Assembly (NCBI RefSeq): GCF_000722875.1
Contig: NZ_JFHR01000001.1
Coordinates: 124,001-188,000, forward strand
Length of the DNA: 64,000 nucleotides
Source of the DNA: Sphingobium chlorophenolicum
Lineage (GTDB): Bacteria; Pseudomonadota; Alphaproteobacteria; Sphingomonadales; Sphingomonadaceae
Reading direction: 5' to 3'
The translations under genes and the position numbers were made by a program. Positions 51,850 to 58,496 of the stretch are shown here, piece after piece. The notes beneath the pieces are model-generated. The model saw only the letters and a list, made by a program, of their open reading frames with translations, made no database searches and was not told the DNA's origin. Numbering within the stretch: the first letter of the stretch is position 1; each line of letters opens with the position of its first letter.

Positions 51850-52095
51850 TCATCTCCTCGCCCGCCTCACCTCGTCATCCCGACAGAAGTTCCAATACTC
51901 GTCCATATCTGCGAGCGTTAGCTTCTTCGGCTGCATCTTGGCCCAGGCATCCGCCATAAAGAGCATGAAGCTCATTGCGCCGTCATCAGAAACGGCATGC
52001 GGCTGATACACGATAGGCAGGTTCATCACGAGCATCCCTGTCGGAGCACTTTGTTTCTTTTTCAAAGCGGCGATAGGCGACCGCCCGTTTTTCAC
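51850..52095 (-). CDS. Small hypothetical protein, minus strand
   Basis: 81 residues from a GTG at 52095. KNGRSPIAALKKKQSAPTGM, MSFMLFMADAWAKMQPKKLT and LADMDEYWNFCRDDEVRRAR look like a real helical protein, and the region is AT-richer than its surroundings. No family known. Start uncertain; the next ATG would give 62 residues. Confidence 0.5.
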   Translation of the reverse strand: MKNGRSPIAALKKKQSAPTGMLVMNLPIVYQPHAVSDDGAMSFMLFMADAWAKMQPKKLTLADMDEYWNFCRDDEVRRARR

Positions 52096-52260
52096 AGGTC
52101 CGAGACGCTCCGATTACGCCTGTCGCTGCGAATTCACAAGATTGACCGCCAGATTGGCGTGAACGACGCGCGGTTGCAACCACCGATCACCGTCGCCGCA
52201 CGGCCTGGCTGTGCCGATGGGGGCAATTGCGGCCTTCAAGCCCGCAAAAAGGAGGTATCC

Positions 52261-52863
52261 GTGACCCAGTGTCCCGAATCCAATTCGGCCGAGCGTCATT
52301 GCTATGGCGTGATTCTCCATCATCGCGCCGAATGGTGGCTTGTCGAATTTCCCGAGCGCGATCCGGACCCTATCAAGGCATGGGCCCTGACCGGCCAGCT
52401 TACGCCGGCGATGGCGGATTGGTTTCGTGCCGATACGGGCAATAACGCCGCCAAGGCAGAGGTCCCCGCGTTGAACCCGGACAGTCGCTGCTGGTCTGGT
52501 GAATTCTCGATCCGCCCGTCGCCGGATGCCGTCGATCGCTTCGACATCGATGCTCATCCCTGGGGCTCCGAAGCGGGCGAACTGGAGACGCGGCTTGCCC
52601 GCGCCATGATCGAAAGCACGCTGTTCCCGATCCCGCCCGGCTTCCTTTCGGTCTTCACAGGCCTTCCGGACGACGATCGGCCCGTTCTTGCCATCCGTCT
52701 CAGCGGCTATATCTGCTCTACGTTCGAAGTGCTCACCGCCCGCTATATGCCGGTCTATCGGCCTCGATCGCCCTGGCGGGACATATCGGGCGAGGCCGTC
52801 GGCGACAGCGGCAGTGACATTCTCGGATGGGCACCCGCCCGCGATTGGATCAGGCCAGCATGA
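52261..52863 (+). CDS. Hypothetical protein (200 aa)
   Basis: GTG start at 52261 with the near-perfect site AAAGGAGG 5 bp upstream; no ATG fits. CYGVILHHRAEWWLVEFPER, LTPAMADWFRADTGNNAAKA, AMIESTLFPIPPGFLSVFTG, LAIRLSGYICSTFEVLTARY. Mixed fold, no known domain. Confidence 0.6.
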   Translation: MTQCPESNSAERHCYGVILHHRAEWWLVEFPERDPDPIKAWALTGQLTPAMADWFRADTGNNAAKAEVPALNPDSRCWSGEFSIRPSPDAVDRFDIDAHPWGSEAGELETRLARAMIESTLFPIPPGFLSVFTGLPDDDRPVLAIRLSGYICSTFEVLTARYMPVYRPRSPWRDISGEAVGDSGSDILGWAPARDWIRPA

Positions 52864-52920
52864 CGCACGGGACCCGCCGATGCCGGATCGAGCTTGCGCC
52901 GATACAGCTGGGCCATTATA

Positions 52921-52938
52921 TCTGACTAGCTGGTCAGA
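52921..52938. promoter_or_regulatory. Candidate operator of second Phd-VapC pair
   Basis: Inverted repeat TCTGAC-TAGCTG-GTCAGA directly upstream of the ribosome site (TGGAGA) of the antitoxin gene at 52951. Confidence 0.5.
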
Positions 52939-52950
52939 TGGAGAATTCTC

Positions 52951-53265
52951 ATGACTACACCCAAACGGGCCGGTGACGGCCCCGCACGCAAAGGTGGTTC
53001 CAGGCTTCCACCAGCGGCGCGCGGATGGAAGCTCGAAGACGCCAAGGCGCGGTTCAGCGAGGTCGTTCGCCTGGCCCGCAGCGAAGGGCCGCAACGCGTC
53101 ACGGTCCGCGGCAAGGATGCCGTCGTTATCATCAGCGCCGACGAACTCGAAAGGTTGCTGCCGCCCGAGCGTAAGAAGCCGCTCGTCGCCTTTCTCGAAG
53201 GACTGCACCTCGACGGCGTCGATCTGACGCGCGAACGCGATAGCGGACGGGATATCGTCTTGTGA
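52951..53265 (+). CDS. Phd-type antitoxin
   Basis: 104 residues. A basic extension (TTPKRAGDGPARKGGSRLPP) precedes the Phd fold WKLEDAKARFSEVVRLARSE, PQRVTVRGKDAVVIISADEL. The extension is unusual for Phd proteins and may bind DNA. Overlaps the toxin gene by 4 bp. Confidence 0.88.
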   Translation: MTTPKRAGDGPARKGGSRLPPAARGWKLEDAKARFSEVVRLARSEGPQRVTVRGKDAVVIISADELERLLPPERKKPLVAFLEGLHLDGVDLTRERDSGRDIVL

Positions 53266-53714
53266 TCGGCTGGCTTCTCGACACCAATGTGATTGCCGCG
53301 CTCATCAATCCGGGCGGCGCGCCGAGCGTGAAGACATGGGCGTCGGAGCAGCCCGAAGAAGCGCTGTTCCTCAGCATCCTGACGCTCGGTGAATATGACA
53401 AGGGCATCCACGCCATACCTGCCGACCATTCTGAGCGGTCACGCTATATCGGGGCTCGCGATGCACTCGAAGCGCGTTTCAAAGGTCGCATTCTGTCCCT
53501 TGATGACGCGATCATCCGGCGATGGGGAGCAATCTCCGGCGACGTCAAGCTAGGCACGGGCCATACACCGAGCGTTGTCGACACGATGCTGGCGGCCACC
53601 GCGATCGAGCACCGGCTTTATCTCGTGACCCGCAACGTCAAGGATGTGCGTCACAGCGGTGCGGCCATATTCAATCCGTGGGAGGATGATCCCACGACAC
53701 TGGCGCTATCCTGA
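53262..53714 (+). CDS. VapC/FitB-type PIN toxin
   Basis: 150 residues from a GTG at 53262 that overlaps the antitoxin stop. WLLDTNVIAALINPGGAPSV, LFLSILTLGEYDKGIHAIPA (Glu), TPSVVDTMLAATAIEHRLYL (Asp), VTRNVKDVRHSGAAIFNPWE: full FitB-like PIN active site. Probably cleaves tRNA or mRNA. Together with its partner it stabilises the element. Confidence 0.9.
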   Translation: MIGWLLDTNVIAALINPGGAPSVKTWASEQPEEALFLSILTLGEYDKGIHAIPADHSERSRYIGARDALEARFKGRILSLDDAIIRRWGAISGDVKLGTGHTPSVVDTMLAATAIEHRLYLVTRNVKDVRHSGAAIFNPWEDDPTTLALS

Positions 53715-53739
53715 CCAGTTGGGGGAAGGATATCCTTCC

Positions 53740-53889
53740 TCAGGTTCTTTCGAGAAATCGCTCCCGTGCGAGGTCAAGTGCGTGCGAAAGCCTTATCGCC
53801 ACCACCTGGTCCTTGGGGTCGACGAGGCACTCAAGTGCCGCCTCCATGTGCTTGATGGCGTTTTCCAGCCTTGGCTCTTCGTCTGTCAT
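53740..53889 (-). CDS. Small hypothetical protein (49 aa)
   Basis: Minus-strand ATG at 53889. MTDEEPRLENAIKHMEAALE CLVDPKDQVV then a helix ending ARERFLERT. A clean amphipathic two-helix protein with good codon use. Convergent with the PIN toxin gene. No family named. Confidence 0.5.
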   Translation of the reverse strand: MTDEEPRLENAIKHMEAALECLVDPKDQVVAIRLSHALDLARERFLERT

Positions 53890-54182
53890 GTGTGCTTCTC
53901 CGTCCCGTCGCGCTCAGTCGGCGGGCACCCTCCCCGGAGGAGGATGCCGGCCCCTGAGCCGGACGGTCGAAAGACGCGAACAATAGAACGCGTGCCTGAT
54001 CTTTAGCCGGAGCCTGGACATAATACAGGCAATCCGGCCGCAAGGCATGCGCCGACTCTATTGTTCGGAGTTTCGACTCTCCGGCCCGCCACCGGCGGAC
54101 ACGCTCCTCTAAACCAACCGGGCAGCAACTGCCAGTCGGTTCCGAGCGAAATTACCGGATGCCGCAGGTGGGTGCGGGGTCT
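53890..54182. other. Intergenic region with a 10-bp inverted repeat
   Basis: No gene seen. CGAACAATAG at 53977-53986 recurs inverted (CTATTGTTCG) at 54058-54067, 71 bp away; a GACATAATACAG patch between them resembles a promoter -10. Probably the control region for the small minus-strand gene ending at 53740. Confidence 0.4.
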
Positions 54183-54578
54183 TCAGCGTGTCGATAGACG
54201 CGCCGCCTCGACCGGCCGATACATGTCCGCGCGATCACGCATTACACCCGTAAGCCAGGCGAGATGGCTCGCAGCGTCCGCCAACGGCAACGTGGCTACC
54301 GCGTCGAACAGGTTACGCTGATAGGGTGGACCGCTGTCGAGGATATCCACCAGCTTCTCCCGCGCGGGGCTATGGGGATCGGTGATCTCGGCATTGGCTT
54401 CGCGGGCCGCCTCCAGAAAGGCCTCAGCCAGTTCCTGGGTCGCATAGTAGCCGCTGTCGAGATCTTCCCCGAGCGCGAGGGCGGCGATCTGGCTGCGCAC
54501 ATCCGCGATGTCGGGGTCGTTGACCGCATCGATCAGCGACAGGTTGAAATCGAAGGTGGCGAGATAGTCCGCGATCAT
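54183..54578 (-). CDS. Hypothetical protein (131 aa)
   Basis: Minus-strand start at 54578, chosen because AAAGGA lies 8 bp upstream; open to 54617. MIADYLATFDFNLSLIDAVN, YYATQELAEAFLEAAREANA, YQRNLFDAVATLPLADAASH. Helical, acidic, no known domain. Convergent with nothing on its 3' side but a long intergenic stretch. Confidence 0.6.
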   Translation of the reverse strand: MIADYLATFDFNLSLIDAVNDPDIADVRSQIAALALGEDLDSGYYATQELAEAFLEAAREANAEITDPHSPAREKLVDILDSGPPYQRNLFDAVATLPLADAASHLAWLTGVMRDRADMYRPVEAARLSTR

Positions 54579-54677
54579 GGGGAAAGTCCTTTCATCCATC
54601 ACTGGAACATAGGGCAAACATAGTCACAATGGAAATGATCCTCGCAACGGGAACGCGGTCATGAATCCGTCTTCCGC

Positions 54678-54914
54678 ATGGGCCGCCCCGATCGGCCGGC
54701 ATCCCGCGCCGTGATCGGGACGGTCGCACCCCTGCGTCTCCGGGGACGCCTGCGTCGAACCGAGCGCGGTTTCCTCCTCGATATGGAGGATGGCCACGTC
54801 TGGCGCCTCAATGGCGCGCAGGATTTCCCGCCGCTGGTGGACGCAGTCGTCGTCGTCGAGGGACGCAAGGCGAGCCCCAGCCTCCTCGACGTTCTCTGGC
54901 TCGGGCCGGCGTAG
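54678..54914 (+). CDS. Small DUF5818-like protein (78 aa)
   Basis: LRLRGRLRRTERGFLLDMED, GHVWRLNGAQDFPPLVDAVV, VVEGRKASPSLLDVLWLG: a five-strand OB-like pattern (GRL...W.L...V.VEG...L.V) seen in DUF5818-type proteins of sphingomonads. The N-terminal 15 residues look non-conserved; start uncertain. Function unknown. Confidence 0.5.
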   Translation: MGRPDRPASRAVIGTVAPLRLRGRLRRTERGFLLDMEDGHVWRLNGAQDFPPLVDAVVVVEGRKASPSLLDVLWLGPA

Positions 54915-55020
54915 CATCCCCAGAGGCACGCTCTGTTTCCTTCCTCAAACGTCGCGCTTGCGGCACCGTCGCCGCGGACCTCGGCGAGGACGCCTCGGCC
55001 CGCAATCAGCGTCGCACGAT

Positions 55021-55274
55021 GTCTGTCATCACATTCTGCGCCGCCTCGCAGGGTCTCGGCGTGCCAGGGCTGGTCGGGGCAAGCAAGGGCTGCCTCCGGC
55101 CAAGAAAACCTAGGAGTAGAAGGGGCCTGCCGACGTTGTCGCTTGGGGTAAGCGGTCGGCAGGCCCCTTCTACTCCAAGCTTTTCTAAAGGCCGCAGCGC
55201 GACGTCCCTTGCTTGCCCCGACCAGCCCTGACCCTTGAGCCCCGGCGACGGCGGCTCCGAATGCGATGACAGAC
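55021..55274. repeat. 254-bp imperfect palindrome
   Basis: Three nested perfect inverted blocks share one centre near 55147: GTCTGTCATC (55021) with 55265-55274; a 24-bp block 55066-55089 with 55206-55229; and a 22-bp block 55113-55134 with 55155-55176. The loop itself holds CGCTT...AAGCG. No coding frame crosses it convincingly. It lies between the cargo block and the DUF736 gene. Confidence 0.8.
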
Positions 55275-55415
55275 GGCCACCGTCGCGTCCTCCGCTGATC
55301 AGGAAGGAATGGCTTCGCCATATTTTTCTTTGTTCGAGACGCTACCGCGTCCGTATTATTGGCTCTGGCTCACCAAATGCGATGAAATACTGTCAAGAAA
55401 ACAATAGAATATACT
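55275..55415. other. AT-richer intergenic stretch before DUF736 gene
   Basis: No gene seen. CTGTCAAGAAAACAATAGAA at 55390 is AT-rich and probably contains the promoter (-10 like TAGAAT) for the DUF736-DUF2493 pair. Confidence 0.35.
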
Positions 55416-55489
55416 CGAAAAAGGGGAGGGGGTATAAGTATAGGTGCAGATGGGGATTGGCCCCGGAAGCATCGTTTGGAGTAAAGGCT
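55416..55489 (+). promoter_or_regulatory. Purine-rich leader of the DUF736 gene
   Basis: GAAAAAGGGGAGGGGG, then hairpin GGGG-ATTGG-CCCC (55452-55464), TTGGAG and a second SD-like AAAGG before the ATG. Same layout as leaders in the cargo block. Confidence 0.5.
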
Positions 55490-55963
55490 ATGAATATCGG
55501 TGAGTTTAACCTTAACAAGGGCCGCATCATCGGATGGATTGCCACCCGCGCAATCGACCTGCCCAAGCTGGCCTTGCGCCCGGTGGAAAGCGAAAACGAA
55601 CTGGCCCCGGCTTATGAGATCATCGCGCCCAATGTCGGGGGCCGTGTCGTTCAGGTCGGCGCGCTTTGGGAAGCCGTCGCCAAGAAAACCGGCGAGGTTT
55701 TCCTGCAAGGCCATGTTGATGACCCGTCGATGCCCGAAGCCCTGCCCATCGCGCTTTTCGGCTCGGTGGAGGAAGGCTATCGGGTGGCATGGCGCAGGCA
55801 GGAGCGCGACGATTTCGGCCCCGCCATTCGCACCCCCCGCGACAATGCGCCTTCCGGCAACCGTGGCGATGACTACGGTTTCGGTGACAGCACCGCCGAT
55901 GGAAGCGGCGGACTGTCCAGCCAAGGGGCCGCATCCGATTTTGACGACGAGGTGAGAGTCTAG
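55490..55963 (+). CDS. DUF736 family protein
   Basis: 157 residues from the ATG at 55490. MNIGEFNLNKGRIIGWIATR is the DUF736 start; AYEIIAPNVGGRVVQVGALW and EALPIALFGSVEEGYRVAWR complete the domain (~110 residues), followed by an acidic Gly/Ser tail. DUF736 proteins are near-universal on alphaproteobacterial conjugative plasmids and lie close to transfer genes; their role is unknown. Here it opens the transfer-linked part of element B. Confidence 0.9.
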   Translation: MNIGEFNLNKGRIIGWIATRAIDLPKLALRPVESENELAPAYEIIAPNVGGRVVQVGALWEAVAKKTGEVFLQGHVDDPSMPEALPIALFGSVEEGYRVAWRRQERDDFGPAIRTPRDNAPSGNRGDDYGFGDSTADGSGGLSSQGAASDFDDEVRV

Positions 55964-56046
55964 GAACCGGACCAAGACGGGCCGGGGGAGCGCAGCAACG
56001 CTTCCCCGGACCCTAACCGATCATCCTGCCATCAGGAGTCAGACCC

Positions 56047-57072
56047 ATGACGAAGAAGTCAGCTAAGAAGGCCGTTAGCACATTTGCCGACCTGCCGGAA
56101 CTTATCGCGGAGGAAACCGCAACCCCCGCTTTTGAAGCATCCTTTGGCGATCCGTTGCCGCTGTCCATCATCGAACACGGCGACGAACCGGGCGAACATG
56201 AGATGCCCGAACCGTTCACCGCGCAGAAGGTTTGCGGCGAACTTATCACGTCGCTTTATTGCCTCTTGACGGACACGCGGCTTGACCCGCTCGCCCCGGA
56301 TATTGCTTGGGGTATCGTCAACAGCTTCCATTTTGTCGCTGGAACGGTGGAGCGCCGGGAGGATCGCCTAGCCGACAAAATCCGCGATATGACGCGGTGC
56401 ATGGAACCGGGCGAGGTATTCAACAAAGACCTTGAGGATACCCAGCTTCAATGCCGCTCGCTTGCGGAACAGCGCGCCGCCATCGAAACGATGCGCGACT
56501 ATGCCGCCGCCATGTATCGCGCTTGCTGGCGTCGCGCATGGGCACCGACCAAGGGCAGCAAGGCGTCATCCGTCACCACCGCAAGCTATATCAATGCGCT
56601 GGATTTCTTGCAGGAACGCGCCCTTGCCAAGCGCGAGAAGCACCAGCCGCAAGGCCCCGTCGTCATCTTTTCCGGCCCCGCCATCTGGGACGAATGGGAA
56701 CCGCTTTGGGCGAAGCTGACAGAGATCAAGGCCCGCGTTCCGCATATGACGCTTGTTACCACCGGGCAGCGGAAAGGGGCGGACGCCATCGCGGCGGCAT
56801 GGGCAGCGCGGGAAGGCGTCCCCGTTGTCGCTTATGGCCTCTATGGAGGCGGGCGCAAGGCTCCCTATCAGCGAAACCGCAAGATGGGCGAGCTTGAGCC
56901 GGTGGAAGCCGTCCTTTGCGAAGGGTCCGGCATCCAAGCCAATCTCTATCAGACCATGCGGAAACAAGGCGTTCCCATCCATGCTTTCCGCAAGCCCAAG
57001 GATGCCCCCGCATCCCGCAAGCCGCAGAACGGCGAGGGGGACACGTTCAGGCAAGCACGGCGCAGCGCCTGA
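56047..57072 (+). CDS. DUF2493 (SLOG-fold) protein
   Basis: 341 residues. The N-terminal ~210 residues are helical (FTAQKVCGELITSLYCLLTD; RSLAEQRAAIETMRDYAAAM). The C-terminal DUF2493 domain has VVIFSGPAIWDEWEPLWAKL, LVTTGQRKGADAIAAAWAAR and PVEAVLCEGSGIQANLYQTM. GQRKGADAIAA is the nucleotide/DNA-binding SLOG signature. Commonly found next to DUF736 on plasmids. Function unknown; a DNA-processing role is often assumed. Confidence 0.85.
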   Translation: MTKKSAKKAVSTFADLPELIAEETATPAFEASFGDPLPLSIIEHGDEPGEHEMPEPFTAQKVCGELITSLYCLLTDTRLDPLAPDIAWGIVNSFHFVAGTVERREDRLADKIRDMTRCMEPGEVFNKDLEDTQLQCRSLAEQRAAIETMRDYAAAMYRACWRRAWAPTKGSKASSVTTASYINALDFLQERALAKREKHQPQGPVVIFSGPAIWDEWEPLWAKLTEIKARVPHMTLVTTGQRKGADAIAAAWAAREGVPVVAYGLYGGGRKAPYQRNRKMGELEPVEAVLCEGSGIQANLYQTMRKQGVPIHAFRKPKDAPASRKPQNGEGDTFRQARRSA

Positions 57073-57236
57073 AACCAAACGGCGCGGCGCTTCCCCCAGC
57101 GCCGCGCTACCCATCACACGAGACCCGCCAAGGCTGGCGCGCATCCCCGCGCGCTGGCCTTTTGTCGTGCCCCCGGCCGCCGCCGCGCCTGACGGCGCGG
57201 CGGCGGGAAGAACCAAAAGGGGAAGGGCCGACAGGT
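57073..57236. other. Intergenic stretch with a perfect 13-bp hairpin
   Basis: CCGCCGCCGCGCC-TGAC-GGCGCGGCGGCGG at 57177-57206 is a perfect stem between two convergent genes. No T-run on either side. It likely ends both transcripts or protects their 3' ends. Confidence 0.6.
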
Positions 57237-57560
57237 TCACGCCCCCACCGAAGGGCCGAGCGCCCCACCGTCATCCCCCTTTGCGGGCCTTGGCGCGGCT
57301 GGCGCTTTCCCCGAATGGGAAGCATCGGAGGCACCCGACGCCCCCTTGAGCGCAGCCAGCGCGGCAGCGCCGCCCAACCGCAACACATGGCCCAGCACGT
57401 CCCGGAACTCGCGTTCCGTCAATTGCTCGACCGGCAGCGCCGTCACCATTGCCGCATAGCGATCGCGTAGCCGCTTGCGTAGCGCAGCCTTCTCGACCGC
57501 AATCCTCTTCTCGCGATCTTCCAGATCAGCGAGCCTATCGCGTTCAGACATTTTAGGCAT
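57237..57560 (-). CDS. Small TraD-like conjugal transfer protein
   Basis: 107 residues from the minus-strand ATG at 57560 (AAGGAA upstream). [30 protein letters not shown] is a charged coiled segment, then [20 protein letters not shown], as in the short TraD/TraC relaxosome accessory proteins of Ti-like and sphingomonad plasmids. It reads away from the oriT-like region, with the relaxase genes on the other side, which is the usual divergent layout. Family call is moderate; the C-terminus is Ala/Gly-rich and disordered. Confidence 0.6.
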   Translation of the reverse strand: MPKMSERDRLADLEDREKRIAVEKAALRKRLRDRYAAMVTALPVEQLTEREFRDVLGHVLRLGGAAALAALKGASGASDASHSGKAPAAPRPAKGDDGGALGPSVGA

Positions 57561-58024
57561 GACCAGTTTCCTTCTCAGGCTGGCCCGCTCGTCACGCGAT
57601 CCTTGTCGCACAGGCGCACCCGCGCCACAAGCGACCCCACCGCATAGCGCGACCTATCTCCCCACATCGACCACCACCGCAATGGGTGCGCCCGGCAGCG
57701 GTAGGGATGACGCAGCAACTCCGTTGCTGCGGGCAAGCGACGCACGCGCTTCGCGGTTTGTAATGCACCGTACGCACGGGTGCTGTGGCCTGAAACTGCC
57801 CTATAATCAATGGTTTCCGTTGGCAGACGCGTCAGCCAGATTTCACGTTATTTGGCTGACGCGTCTGCCGCCTCAGTACTATTGCCCGAAAAAGCCCCGC
57901 AATTCCGCCGTTTCCGGCTGGCAGACACGTCCGCCACGCTGATTTTATTGTGATCGTCGCTTGTCTGCGCTATAGTTGCTGTGCGTCGTGACCTCCTTGT
58001 CGAAGCTCCAGTCGGAGCATCACC
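57561..58024. other. Candidate origin of transfer (oriT) / control region
   Basis: 464 bp without a convincing gene, between the divergent TraD-like and relaxosome genes. Holds a perfect 17-bp inverted repeat (GGCAGACGCGTCAGCCA at 57822-57838 with 57853-57869, 14-nt spacer), a near-copy in direct orientation at 57919-57936, and the AT-richer GATTTTATTGTGATCG. Position and repeats fit an oriT with its accessory-protein sites; nic site not assigned. Confidence 0.55.
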
Positions 58025-58324
58025 TTGGCAAGGGTCACAATCCGGATCGACGATGCCCTTTACGAGCGGCTGCAGCGCCGTGCCCGTAAAGTCGGCGTCA
58101 GCGTCGCCGAACTCCTCCGCCCCGCGATCGACCAGACCGCCGATCCCCGCGGCGGCTACGTCTACACGACGCAGGACGAAATCCTCTCCTGCGTCCTGCA
58201 GACGCTCTCTATCCTCGCGGCATCGGTGCGACGCCGGTCGCCCGAGACGCTCGAACAGGGCATGGCCGACGCCAGGGCGCTGCTCCTCGAAAAGGGGCTG
58301 CTCTCACCGGACGAACAGCCATGA
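58025..58324 (+). CDS. Ribbon-helix-helix relaxosome accessory protein
   Basis: 99 residues from a TTG at 58025 (CGGAG upstream; no usable ATG). MARVTIRIDDALYERLQRRA and RKVGVSVAELLRPAIDQTAD form a ribbon-helix-helix DNA-binding domain; the C-terminal half is helical (VLQTLSILAASVRRRSPETL). RHH proteins of this size help MobF relaxases recognise oriT. It starts just after the inverted-repeat region and precedes the coupling protein. The role is inferred from context. Confidence 0.7.
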   Translation: MARVTIRIDDALYERLQRRARKVGVSVAELLRPAIDQTADPRGGYVYTTQDEILSCVLQTLSILAASVRRRSPETLEQGMADARALLLEKGLLSPDEQP

Positions 58325-58496
58325 CCCGGCGCGCGGATCCCCACCTCGCGGACACATGCCCGGCCTCGCGTTCCCCCTCGGCGGGCTTCCCGTCCGGCCG
58401 CGCGATTGCCTGCGATTATTCCCTGCCGGTCAGGGCCATCCCAAATCCGGGGGCATGCCGTAGCGCACCGCCAGCCGTTCGGGGGAGGGGCCGGCC
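58325..58496. other. Short spacer before the coupling-protein gene
   Basis: 172 bp, no gene seen. Ends in CGGGGGAGGGG just upstream of the ATG at 58497, a strong ribosome site. Confidence 0.35.

Noticed and set aside
54659..55321. 220-codon minus-strand frame through the palindrome
   Set aside because: The reading is a by-product of the inverted repeat and of the overlapping small plus-strand gene; no family-like sequence.
57177..57206. 13-bp hairpin as a classical rho-independent terminator
   Set aside because: No T-run on either strand, so only a hairpin is reported.
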